Part shown: piece after piece, positions 1 to 6,457 of the stretch
How the letters are laid out: each line of letters begins with the position of its first letter
Position numbering within the stretch: position 1 is the stretch's first letter
DNA from: Bacteroidales bacterium
GTDB lineage: Bacteria > Bacteroidota > Bacteroidia > Bacteroidales > VadinHA17
Length of the DNA: 10,780 bases
Assembly (NCBI GenBank): GCA_003520925.1
Contig: DOTV01000110.1
Location: forward strand, 6,387 to 17,166
Direction: 5' to 3'
The notes under the pieces: generated by a model
Seen by the model: only the letters and a program-made list of their open reading frames with translations
Databases searched by the model: none
Told to the model about the DNA's origin: nothing
Program-made: the position numbers and the translations under genes

Positions 1-12
1 ATTTATCTCCAT
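1..12 (-). CDS. Probable start of a further pst-operon gene (phoU by context), cut by the window edge
   Basis: Twenty bases downstream of the pstB stop, on the same strand, there is an ATG (positions 12-10). It is preceded by AAAGAG (24-19) with a six-base spacer, much like the site in front of the aminotransferase gene at the other end of the window. A second ATG at 16-14 would also be open, but it sits too close to the AAAGAG. Only four codons (Met-Glu-Ile-Asn) lie inside the window, so the product cannot be recognised. In many bacteria pstB is followed by phoU, the modulator linking Pst transport to the PhoR/PhoB system. That is the only basis for suggesting phoU. Confidence 0.35.
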
Positions 13-32
13 TCATTTCTCTTTATCAATTT

Positions 33-875
33 TCAACTAAAACTCCCCGACAGATAATCTTTTGTCAATTGCTTTTTCGGATTACTGAAAAACTCTTCAG
101 TCGGGCCTGATTCCACAACTTTCCCCAGATACATAAAAACTATATTATCAGCAATTCTTTTTGCCTGTCTTAGTGTGTGGGTCACAAGGATAACAGTATA
201 TTTCTCTTTGAGCTTTATAAAAAGCTCCTCTATTTTTTTTGTTGAAAGAGGGTCGAGGGCTGAGGTGGCTTCGTCGCCCAGGATGTATTCGGGTTCAATC
301 GCCAGACCCCGTGCAAGGCATAGTCTCTGCTGCTGACCTATCGACAATCGGTTTGCAGATGAACGTACCCTGCCTCTGACTTCATCCCATAAACCGACGT
401 ACTGCAGATACTGGATTACAGTCTGATTGATTTTTTTCCTTCTTCTTATTCCGTGGATCCGCGGGCCATAGGCGACATTATCAAAAATTGACATCGGCAG
501 TGGGCAGGGACGCTGTGCCAGCAATCCCATTTTTTTACGGGTATTGATGACATTAATTCTTTTATCATAGATATTCTCACCGTCCACGAACACTCTGCCT
601 GTTATTTTCACCTCAGGTGTTTCATCATGCATTCGGTTGAGGGTTTTAAGAAAAGTTGTTTTTCCGCAACCTGACGGGCCGATTATACAGGTAATGCTTT
701 TTTCAGGTATTGTAAGATTAATGTCCTGCAGAATATGCTGCTCCTCGATGTAAACGTCGAGGTTCTCAATTCTGATAGGGTTATTATATAACACCTTTTT
801 TAACGGAGTTGTTCTTTCAATTACCGTTACCGGATCAAAAGTCATTTCTGACAATTGTTGTTTTGCACTTATCAT
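33..875 (-). CDS. pstB: Phosphate ABC transporter, ATP-binding protein PstB (variant motifs)
   Basis: This is the cytoplasmic ATPase that powers phosphate import through PstC and PstA. The 280-residue protein shows Walker A GPSGCGKT at 66-73 followed by the PstB-typical FLKTLNRM, a Q-loop glutamine at 121, the DNVAYGPR stretch at 132-139, the signature at 177-181, Walker B ending in D201-E202, the D-loop SALD at 205-208 and the switch histidine H233 in VTHTLRQA. Two positions are unusual. The signature reads LSIGQQQR, with Ile179 replacing the first glycine of LSGGQ. The residue after the catalytic Glu202 is Ala, not Pro (DEAT for DEPT). Catalytic Lys72, Asp201, Glu202 and His233 are all present, so I expect an active enzyme. 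The start ATG overlaps the pstA stop as ATGA, which supports this start even though it gives roughly 30 residues before the conserved domain. Met11 is an alternative. It is the last complete gene of the pst operon. Confidence 0.93.
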   Translation of the reverse strand: MISAKQQLSEMTFDPVTVIERTTPLKKVLYNNPIRIENLDVYIEEQHILQDINLTIPEKSITCIIGPSGCGKTTFLKTLNRMHDETPEVKITGRVFVDGENIYDKRINVINTRKKMGLLAQRPCPLPMSIFDNVAYGPRIHGIRRRKKINQTVIQYLQYVGLWDEVRGRVRSSANRLSIGQQQRLCLARGLAIEPEYILGDEATSALDPLSTKKIEELFIKLKEKYTVILVTHTLRQAKRIADNIVFMYLGKVVESGPTEEFFSNPKKQLTKDYLSGSFS

Positions 876-1711
876 GATTTGTTTTTTAAGAATTTCGAAC
901 TGAAATACCGTGCTGAAAAACTCAGTATCAATATAATAACCGTTAAGATTACAGCAGACGCATAGGCACGGTTCTGGACCTCCTCAACCGGGCTTCCAAG
1001 CTGGAAGAAAATCGACAGGGGCAATGTTGCAGCAGGCTGCCCGAGCGATGTCGGGATATTGTCAGTGTATCCTGCAGTAAAAAGGACAGTGGCAGCGTCT
1101 CCTATACCCCGGCCAATTGCAAGAAGAGTTGCTGTCATTAGCCCAGGCATTAATTGCCTGAGCAATACTTTTGACATTTCATATTTGGTTGAACCAAGCG
1201 ATAACAGTGCATCGGGTAGGTCGCGTGGAAGAAGCCGTGTAACCTCGTCAAGCGAACGCATCATAATCGGCATTATCAACATAGCCACTGTAATAATTCC
1301 ACCCAGCAGTGATGCTTTTACTCCCATATAGACCATGAGAGCAAATCCGAAAGCGCCGTAAACTATGGAGGGAACCCCGAAAAGAATATCCAGCGAAAAG
1401 CGGATTATGCCGGAAAAGAGCGACTTGCCGGGGAGGTAGAAATTAATATACATTACAAGGGGAACACTGATCAGCATACTTATGATCAGAGCTCCGGCAA
1501 TAATGAATACTGAACCGGCGATTGCATTTAAGACACCGCCTTCCTTACCAAGATAAAAACCTCCTCCAGGGATCTTTGTTATCATATCCAATGTAAGGGA
1601 AGGTATTCCTTTGTAAAAGATCGTACCGATTATATATATCAGAACACCCATTATAATAGCTGCTGCCCCGATCATTATGATCCTGAATATTTTTTCTTCC
1701 AGGTATTTCAT
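872..1711 (-). CDS. pstA: Phosphate ABC transporter permease PstA
   Basis: Inner-membrane permease subunit that pairs with PstC to form the phosphate channel. Starting from the ATG at 1711-1709 the protein is 279 residues with about six hydrophobic segments. It has the pocket motif FGVPSIVYG at about 111-119 and the ABC permease EAA loop (DALLSLGSTKYEMSKVLLRQ) at about 167-186, which docks on PstB. The stretch GRGIGDAATVLFTAG lies where PstA proteins usually have a GETAPLLFTA-like sequence, so a Glu is replaced by Asp. The reading frame stays open to a TTG at 1729-1727, giving 285 residues. I prefer the ATG because neither site has a Shine-Dalgarno sequence and TTG is a weak start. The gene follows pstC closely and overlaps pstB by four bases, so translation is probably coupled. 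Its partners are PstC, PstB and PstS. Confidence 0.93.
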   Translation of the reverse strand: MKYLEEKIFRIIMIGAAAIIMGVLIYIIGTIFYKGIPSLTLDMITKIPGGGFYLGKEGGVLNAIAGSVFIIAGALIISMLISVPLVMYINFYLPGKSLFSGIIRFSLDILFGVPSIVYGAFGFALMVYMGVKASLLGGIITVAMLIMPIMMRSLDEVTRLLPRDLPDALLSLGSTKYEMSKVLLRQLMPGLMTATLLAIGRGIGDAATVLFTAGYTDNIPTSLGQPAATLPLSIFFQLGSPVEEVQNRAYASAVILTVIILILSFSARYFSSKFLKNKS

Positions 1712-1736
1712 TTTTATTATATAGTCCAATTACAAT

Positions 1737-2636
1737 TCATGAAAACTGATATTTCTTCTCAATCTGGTTAAGGGTAAACCTTGAAAGCCCGTTAAACAGA
1801 ACTACTATTATGAATAAAAGAAATGCAGCAAACATCAACGCCGACTCATAATCTGGCATTGAAAGCATTTCCCCATAGTTATTTGCAATCAAAGCAGGGA
1901 GGGGATAACACGCATCAAAGAATGAATGAGGTATCTGGGCAATATTACCGCAGACCATAAGCACAGCCATCGTTTCACCGAAAGCCCTTGATAAGGCAAG
2001 AATAGCAGCAGCAATTATTCCGGGGAACGATTTCCTGAGAATGACTTTTTTTACTGTCTGCCATTTTGTTGCCCCCATGCTCAGTGAAGCATCAGTAATT
2101 TCTTTAGGTATGGAGCGGAATACTTCCACCAGAATGCTTATCAGCAGCGGGACTATCATAATCGCAAGAACTATTCCTCCGGCAAGAACCGTATAACCCG
2201 TTGAAAACTCAACAAATCGTGGTGCAATCTTATTTGAAATAAGCGGCACAATTGTAATGGTACCCCATACTCCGTATATGACTGGCGGAATACCTGAAAG
2301 AAGATCGACAACCGGTTCAAAAATACGGCGGATACTCCTTGAGGCATAGGAATTAAGATAAATACTCGTCAGGATTGAAAACGGAAGGGCAATAATTATA
2401 GCAATGAGAGAAACATAAACAGTGCTTATAATGTACGGAAGGAAACCAAAGTCACCTTTAAATGGCCTCCAGTTGGCGGAGGTCAGTAATACCCACAGGT
2501 TTTTCTCTTTCATTATTGGTAAAGCCTTGAATAAGAGACTAAACCCGATCACCAAAAGAAACAGGATAGTAAAAACAGCAATGCCCAGCATAAAATGCCG
2601 GGCAATTTTATCTTTAACCAGACGGATCTTTCGCAT
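1737..2636 (-). CDS. pstC: Phosphate ABC transporter permease PstC
   Basis: Inner-membrane permease partner of PstA in high-affinity phosphate uptake. The 299-residue protein begins with a short basic segment and a first membrane helix at about 14-36. A periplasmic stretch follows (W56-RPFKGDFG), then a core of about five helices. The motif LSGIPPVIYGV lies at 113-123. The EAA loop DASLSMGATKWQTVKKV is at about 182-198, and the family-typical SRAFGETMAVLMVCGN follows. Length and motif order match the family. The ATG at 2636-2634 sits five bases after the pstS stop, with a weak purine-rich AGAG just upstream. The pstC stop lies 25 bases before the preferred pstA start. Nothing in the sequence looks truncated or frameshifted. 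Confidence 0.95.
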   Translation of the reverse strand: MRKIRLVKDKIARHFMLGIAVFTILFLLVIGFSLLFKALPIMKEKNLWVLLTSANWRPFKGDFGFLPYIISTVYVSLIAIIIALPFSILTSIYLNSYASRSIRRIFEPVVDLLSGIPPVIYGVWGTITIVPLISNKIAPRFVEFSTGYTVLAGGIVLAIMIVPLLISILVEVFRSIPKEITDASLSMGATKWQTVKKVILRKSFPGIIAAAILALSRAFGETMAVLMVCGNIAQIPHSFFDACYPLPALIANNYGEMLSMPDYESALMFAAFLLFIIVVLFNGLSRFTLNQIEKKYQFS

Positions 2637-2641
2637 AGGCT

Positions 2642-3595
2642 CTATTGGATTTTTTTCAGTTCTCCCGCAACTTTTTCTTTTGATAATGTTATATACCCTG
2701 ATTCGTTGACATATTTCTGACCATCAGTCAAAACCCATTCAAGAAATTTAGTCACCACCTCTTTTTGCGGCTTTCCATGTGAAACAAAATATAGTTCACG
2801 TGCCGGAGGTGAAGGATATTTCCCATTTGCAATTGCATTTATAAGATCATCCATAGAATCATAAAAGTTTTCATCAGGAGTTATCTTCCCGTCATTGTTT
2901 ATATCGATTGGAAGTACTCTGATACCAGCTAATTGCTTTTTGGTTTTACTGTCGTATGCGTAACCTATATTATTATAACCAATACCAAGGGCATCCTTTT
3001 TTACAGCCAAAGCCAGTCCCGGATCTCCGTAAACGCCGCTGCCCAGAAGATCCTCCTGTTTTTTACCGAAATATTTGGCCCATACTTCCGCAGCACCGCA
3101 GGCATCTGACCTTGTATAAACATGTATCGGGGATGTGCTTTTAATTCCAAAAGCCTGTGCCCAGGTTTTATACATTCCGGTAACCCATATATTGCTGCCA
3201 CCCTCTTTCTTCAGCCCCTTGCCAAGTAAAATATCCAGGTATGGATTTGAGGCATTAATGACGGGTACAACTGCATCTTTTGTTACAGCAACAGGATATG
3301 CTCCTTTGGTGAGCTCTTCCTTATAAATCTCACGGGAGACCATGCCTAAATCGACCATATCATTCAGGGCATCGGTAATCCCTTTACCGGCTCCACCGGC
3401 CGACAGATCGATCCTTACCTCCGGATTTATTTTCCTGAATTCCTCAGCCCATCTTACAGCCATCGGATACAGAGCCCATGCGCCTGAAAGAGAGATCGTA
3501 CCTTTGAGTTTTTCCTGAGCAAAGGCAGGTTTCGGGTTGATGCTGAAAACCAGGACCAGTATCAGCAGGAGACACATGATAATTTTCTTATTCAT
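2642..3595 (-). CDS. pstS: Periplasmic phosphate-binding protein PstS with an EF-hand-like loop
   Basis: Periplasmic substrate-binding protein that hands phosphate to PstCA. The 317-residue precursor has a clear Sec signal peptide: MNKK, a hydrophobic core at about 5-19, and probable cleavage after AFA at 24-26. There is no lipobox at the cleavage region, so it is probably soluble rather than a lipoprotein. The PBP-like fold is recognised from the GTISLSGAWALYPMA opening (32-46), SAGGAGKGITDAL at 65-77, RSDACGAAEVWAKYFG at 162-177 (likely phosphate-contacting) and GIGYNNIGYA at 204-213. Residues 231-242 (DINNDGKITPDE) match a canonical 12-residue EF-hand calcium loop, inserted before the C-terminal part (KYPSPPARELYFVSHG). 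The gene begins nine bases after the stop of the upstream barrel gene and precedes pstC. Function is confident from both sequence and context. Strict phosphate specificity is inferred. Confidence 0.93.
   Translation of the reverse strand: MNKKIIMCLLLILVLVFSINPKPAFAQEKLKGTISLSGAWALYPMAVRWAEEFRKINPEVRIDLSAGGAGKGITDALNDMVDLGMVSREIYKEELTKGAYPVAVTKDAVVPVINASNPYLDILLGKGLKKEGGSNIWVTGMYKTWAQAFGIKSTSPIHVYTRSDACGAAEVWAKYFGKKQEDLLGSGVYGDPGLALAVKKDALGIGYNNIGYAYDSKTKKQLAGIRVLPIDINNDGKITPDENFYDSMDDLINAIANGKYPSPPARELYFVSHGKPQKEVVTKFLEWVLTDGQKYVNESGYITLSKEKVAGELKKIQ
2870..2905 (-). other. EF-hand-type calcium-binding loop encoded within pstS
   Basis: These 36 bases encode PstS residues 231-242. Acidic or polar ligands fall at loop positions 1 (Asp), 3 (Asn), 5 (Asp) and 12 (Glu), with Gly at 6 and Ile at 8, as in canonical EF-hand and dockerin loops. 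I see no second loop, so it may act as a single structural calcium site in the periplasm. Calcium binding is inferred from the pattern only. Confidence 0.6.
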
Positions 3596-3604
3596 AGATT
3601 AGTA

Positions 3605-4990
3605 TCATTTAAAATTTAGACCAAGTAATTGCGGTCTGAAGGTAAGGCTCAGGTAAACCCAGGTAAGATTATATTGACTGCTGCCGCCGCCTTTCACTAT
3701 TTCAAAGCTTTTTGTGGGCATCATATAGGAAATCCCAAGATCAACCTTTGTGACTGCATTTGGCTTATATGTAATCAGGAAATCATTTTCAAATCCCAGA
3801 TAACGGTCAATCTTTATATCATTAACAGTAAAATAGTTCTGCTGAAGATGGAAGGTGTGAAAATCAGCCCTGACATCAAGTTTGGCAGAAAGAGGTTGTA
3901 TCAAAAAAAGGTAAGGATTCACCAGACCTGCTCCTGCCACATCAGCTGGAAATTTGGTTATAAGGTCCATTGATCCGTTAAACCGGTGGGCAACTCCATA
4001 TAATGGTACAAAACAGTGGTCGGTAATATTAGTGGTTCCGTTGTTGTTCCCGCTGAAAATTTCCGCTCCGATTCTTGCAACGAAGTTCCTGGGAGAGGTG
4101 TACCGGAGTTCAGGCTGAACATACCACGCTGATAAACCTTTACCTGAATTATTCTTTCCTCCCTGGTAATATGCACTGAAAGTAGAATAGAAGCCATTCA
4201 TTTCCCATTCAAGCCGGCCGCCAAGAGTATACCGGAAATTAATTTTTTCCGGATCTGTTTTGTCCTGATAGCCATCAGTACTGTTAATACCGGTCAGTAT
4301 AAAACGATTGTTGATTTTGTAGCGGAAGTAATTAACGGCCAGAAATTTATAATTTGAAAAGCCCGAAGGAGCATAATCGGTTCCAAAAAAGCGTTCGGAT
4401 GACTGATTAAAGGCAAGTGCAAGTTCGGAAGATAATTTTGGAGAGTTGAATCTGAAATTTAAGGCATCATGAACTGCGGCACTCAGTCTCCAGTCATTTT
4501 CAGCAAATAATCTCTGGTTGTCATAAACAAGCCGTTGCCTTCCCGCCCTGATTGAAAACCTGTCTGTTAAATATGCCTCAGCCCATCCCTCAAACAACTG
4601 AAGGGTAGCCGATGTCGATCTTGGATCCTGCTGACCCCAGACCCTCAGATCCTGAACCGAAACCTGCATTACCAGCCGGTTATTGAAGGCATAATTGGCG
4701 CTTATTCTGAGACGCTGGTTAGTAAAGAATGCTCCTGTAGATGAGTCGTTTCTTAGTTGCTGATATCCGTTCCGGAGCTCAGTCCTTGGTCTGAACTCAG
4801 CATCGATACGTAGTTTTTTATCAGGAAGCGAAGTCTGTTGATTTATCGAATATTCAGCCCTTAGTGAATCAGCCTTGTCCTGGGATATCGTATTCTGTTG
4901 AACCAGAACATTCAAAATATCATTTGCTGTCTGAGAGTATAACTCCACCTGAAGTATCAGAAAAACTAAAACAAAAAATGGATATCTCAT
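3605..4990 (-). CDS. Outer-membrane beta-barrel protein (alginate-export/porin-like) heading the pst operon
   Basis: The 461-residue protein has a signal peptide of about 19 residues (hydrophobic core FFVLVFLILQV, likely cleavage before Gln20). A short helical segment follows (about 22-46, TANDILNVLVQQNTISQDKADSLR) that resembles the N-terminal periplasmic segment of some phosphate- and polymer-type porins. The rest is dominated by alternating polar and aromatic residues typical of transmembrane beta-strands. The RAGRQRLVYDNQRLF and DWRLSAAVHDAL stretches at about 148-176 recall the alginate-export barrel family. The chain ends with Phe-Lys rather than a clean terminal aromatic residue. It is first in the operon and only nine bases before pstS, so it is probably co-expressed with the phosphate transporter and may serve as its outer-membrane phosphate pore. 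The substrate is inferred from context. I do not recognise a named gene. Confidence 0.75.
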   Translation of the reverse strand: MRYPFFVLVFLILQVELYSQTANDILNVLVQQNTISQDKADSLRAEYSINQQTSLPDKKLRIDAEFRPRTELRNGYQQLRNDSSTGAFFTNQRLRISANYAFNNRLVMQVSVQDLRVWGQQDPRSTSATLQLFEGWAEAYLTDRFSIRAGRQRLVYDNQRLFAENDWRLSAAVHDALNFRFNSPKLSSELALAFNQSSERFFGTDYAPSGFSNYKFLAVNYFRYKINNRFILTGINSTDGYQDKTDPEKINFRYTLGGRLEWEMNGFYSTFSAYYQGGKNNSGKGLSAWYVQPELRYTSPRNFVARIGAEIFSGNNNGTTNITDHCFVPLYGVAHRFNGSMDLITKFPADVAGAGLVNPYLFLIQPLSAKLDVRADFHTFHLQQNYFTVNDIKIDRYLGFENDFLITYKPNAVTKVDLGISYMMPTKSFEIVKGGGSSQYNLTWVYLSLTFRPQLLGLNFK

Positions 4991-5009
4991 AATGTCTACC
5001 GATTAGGTG

Positions 5010-5033
5010 AACAAATGTAAACTCTTATTTGTT
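5010..5033. promoter_or_regulatory. Candidate operator: AT-rich inverted repeat in the divergent promoter region
   Basis: AACAAAT (5010-5016) and ATTTGTT (5027-5033) form a perfect 7-base inverted repeat with a 10-base spacer. The left arm overlaps the probable -7 element of the pst operon, so a protein bound here could block that promoter. The length and AT-richness fit a dimeric winged-helix regulator such as the adjacent Rrf2 protein, but no specific consensus is matched and chance is possible in AT-rich DNA. Confidence 0.35.
5012..5019 (-). promoter_or_regulatory. Probable Bacteroidota-type -7 promoter element for the barrel-pstSCAB operon
   Basis: On the minus strand this reads TACATTTG, an exact match to the Bacteroidota consensus TAnnTTTG. 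It lies 21 bases upstream of the barrel gene ATG, implying a short 5' leader of about 15 bases. I do not see a convincing -33 TTG element at the usual distance, so the site may be weak or activator-dependent, which would be reasonable for a phosphate-regulated operon. Confidence 0.5.
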
Positions 5034-5078
5034 ATGTTTAATTGGCATAAAAACCAAAAAGGATTAGGTATAAATACT

Positions 5079-5086
5079 TAACTTTC
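5079..5086 (+). promoter_or_regulatory. Possible -7 element for the Rrf2 regulator
   Basis: TAACTTTC matches seven of eight positions of TAnnTTTG (the last G is C). It lies 22 bases before the ATG of the Rrf2 gene. No clear -33 element is visible at the expected spacing. Given the AT content this is only a candidate. Confidence 0.25.
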
Positions 5087-5108
5087 GGCAGAAGATAAAT
5101 ATCCAGGG

Positions 5109-5525
5109 ATGATTCTTTCGAAAAAAACAAGGTATGCAATGGTTGCTCTTGCAAGGCTGGCAAGGGATTACGGAAAGGGACCTGTGCAGATAAAAGAGAT
5201 TTCTGAAGAAGAAAGTATTCCCCGCAGCTTTCTCGAAAATATTCTACTCGAGTTGCGAAAAATGGGTATCCTGGGCAGCCAGCTTGGAAAATCCGGAGGG
5301 TACTTTTTATTAAGAAAACCGGTCGATGTCAATCTGGCGGAGATAATAGATCATTTTGAAGGGACATTATCTCTCTTATATTGTGTTTCGGAGAAAGCTT
5401 ATCGTCCCTGCGAATTCTGCAGGGATGAGACAACGTGTCAGATCAGGAAAGTCTTTAAGGAAATACATTTAAACACCGACAGCATTCTTAAAAAAGCAAC
5501 ACTGGAAACACTTATTCAGCGTTAG
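5109..5525 (+). CDS. Rrf2-family transcriptional regulator with a four-cysteine cluster
   Basis: The 138-residue protein starts with the family-typical MILSKKTRYAMVALARLA, which fixes the start although no well-spaced Shine-Dalgarno sequence precedes it (CAGGG directly abuts the ATG). The winged helix-turn-helix spans about 1-70, with the recognition-helix stretch SIPRSFLENILLELRKMG at 36-53 and the wing GKSGGYFLLRKP at 60-71. Cysteines at 92, 101, 104 and 110 fall in the region where IscR and NsrR carry their Fe-S ligands, but the spacing (C-x8-C-x2-C-x5-C) differs from the IscR C-x5-C-x5-C pattern. It could sense Fe-S status, redox state or sulfur supply. It is the only plus-strand gene here, divergent from the pst operon and convergent with cysK, whose stop codon it overlaps. 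A CymR-like role in cysteine metabolism is inferred from the neighbours only. Confidence 0.9.
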   Translation: MILSKKTRYAMVALARLARDYGKGPVQIKEISEEESIPRSFLENILLELRKMGILGSQLGKSGGYFLLRKPVDVNLAEIIDHFEGTLSLLYCVSEKAYRPCEFCRDETTCQIRKVFKEIHLNTDSILKKATLETLIQR

Positions 5526-6433
5526 AACAATCCATCAACCGATAAATATCTTTCACCAGTATCATAGCAGAATGTAAGGATTATTGATCCTTTCGGAATA
5601 TCAACCAGTTTTTGATTAACAGCAGCCAGTGAAGCACCCGAAGAGATCCCCAAAAACAATCCCTCTTCCCTTGCCGCCCTTTTTGTAAAAGCAAATGCAT
5701 CGTCTTTACTTACGGTAATCACTCCGTCTAAAATCTTTGTATTCAATATAGTGGGCACAAACCCGGCACCTATTCCCTGCAAAGGATGAGGTCCTGGTTT
5801 TCCGCCGCTCAATACAGGGGATAATTCTGGCTCAACTGCATAAACTTTAAGGTCCGGAAATTTCTTTTTTAAGATTTCGGCACAACCGGTAATATGTCCG
5901 CCGGTACCAACACCTGTGATCAGATAATCAATTCCGTCGGGGAAATCATCGATGATCTCCTGCGCTGTGGTGTTCCTGTGAATTTCAGTGTTTGCCGGAT
6001 TGTCAAACTGCATCGGGACCCATGAATCAGAGATTTCAGAATGCAACTGATTCGCACGTTCAATAGCTCCCTTCATACCTTTCTCTCTCGGAGTCAGATC
6101 GAATTCAGCTCCAAATGCACTCATTATTCTGCGTCTCTCAACTGACATCGATTCAGGCATTACAAGAATAATCCTGTACCCTTTTACCGCAGCTACCATT
6201 GCCAGTCCGATACCTGTATTACCTGAAGTTGGTTCAATGATTACACTATGTGGTTTGAGAATTCCCTTTTTTTCAGCATCATCAACCATTGAAAATGCGA
6301 TACGGTCTTTTATACTGGCACCCGGATTGGCTTTCTCCAGCTTTATCCAGACTTTATAATCAGGATTGAAAAGCCTGTTGATTTTAACATGAGGAGTATT
6401 ACCAATTGTTTCAAGTATGGAATCTACTTTCAT
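5522..6433 (-). CDS. cysK: Cysteine synthase (O-acetylserine sulfhydrylase), CysK type
   Basis: PLP enzyme that converts O-acetyl-L-serine and sulfide into L-cysteine and acetate in the cytoplasm. The 303-residue protein has the expected length. It shows the opening SILETIGNTPHVKINRL, the PLP-lysine motif NPGASIKDR with Lys42, the substrate-binding loop TSGNTGIG at 69-76, the PLP-phosphate-binding GVGTGGHITG and the C-terminal SSGAS loop (GLFLGISSGAS). It lies 24 bases downstream of cysE, which supplies its substrate, and is last in the six-gene minus-strand run. Its TAA shares bases with the TAG of the convergent Rrf2 gene. Small differences from the commonest form (GNTPHV for GNTPLV, NPGAS for NPGGS) are conservative. 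Related PLP enzymes that use O-phosphoserine exist, but the adjacent cysE favours O-acetylserine. Confidence 0.93.
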   Translation of the reverse strand: MKVDSILETIGNTPHVKINRLFNPDYKVWIKLEKANPGASIKDRIAFSMVDDAEKKGILKPHSVIIEPTSGNTGIGLAMVAAVKGYRIILVMPESMSVERRRIMSAFGAEFDLTPREKGMKGAIERANQLHSEISDSWVPMQFDNPANTEIHRNTTAQEIIDDFPDGIDYLITGVGTGGHITGCAEILKKKFPDLKVYAVEPELSPVLSGGKPGPHPLQGIGAGFVPTILNTKILDGVITVSKDDAFAFTKRAAREEGLFLGISSGASLAAVNQKLVDIPKGSIILTFCYDTGERYLSVDGLF

Positions 6434-6457
6434 AATAACTGAGTTTTATAACCAGAT

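Noticed and set aside
1059..1331. Plus-strand open frame of 90 codons inside pstA
   Set aside because: It lies wholly opposite a clear PstA coding region, has no recognisable motif, and its serine/isoleucine/arginine-rich translation looks like an antisense shadow of membrane helices.
1712..1729. Upstream TTG start for pstA
   Set aside because: It is in frame and would add six residues, but it has no ribosome binding site, and the ATG at 1711 is the more usual start codon.
2422..2709. Plus-strand open frame of 95 codons across the pstC-pstS junction
   Set aside because: It runs antisense to two well-supported genes and its translation has no family features.
3629..3973. Plus-strand open frame of 114 codons opposite the barrel gene
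   Set aside because: It is antisense to a barrel protein with a convincing signal peptide and strand pattern. The cysteine- and histidine-rich translation is not like a real protein.
4991..5108. Pho box (CTGTCAT-type direct repeats) upstream of the pst operon
   Set aside because: I looked for PhoB-type repeats with 11-base periodicity on both strands and saw none that match convincingly.
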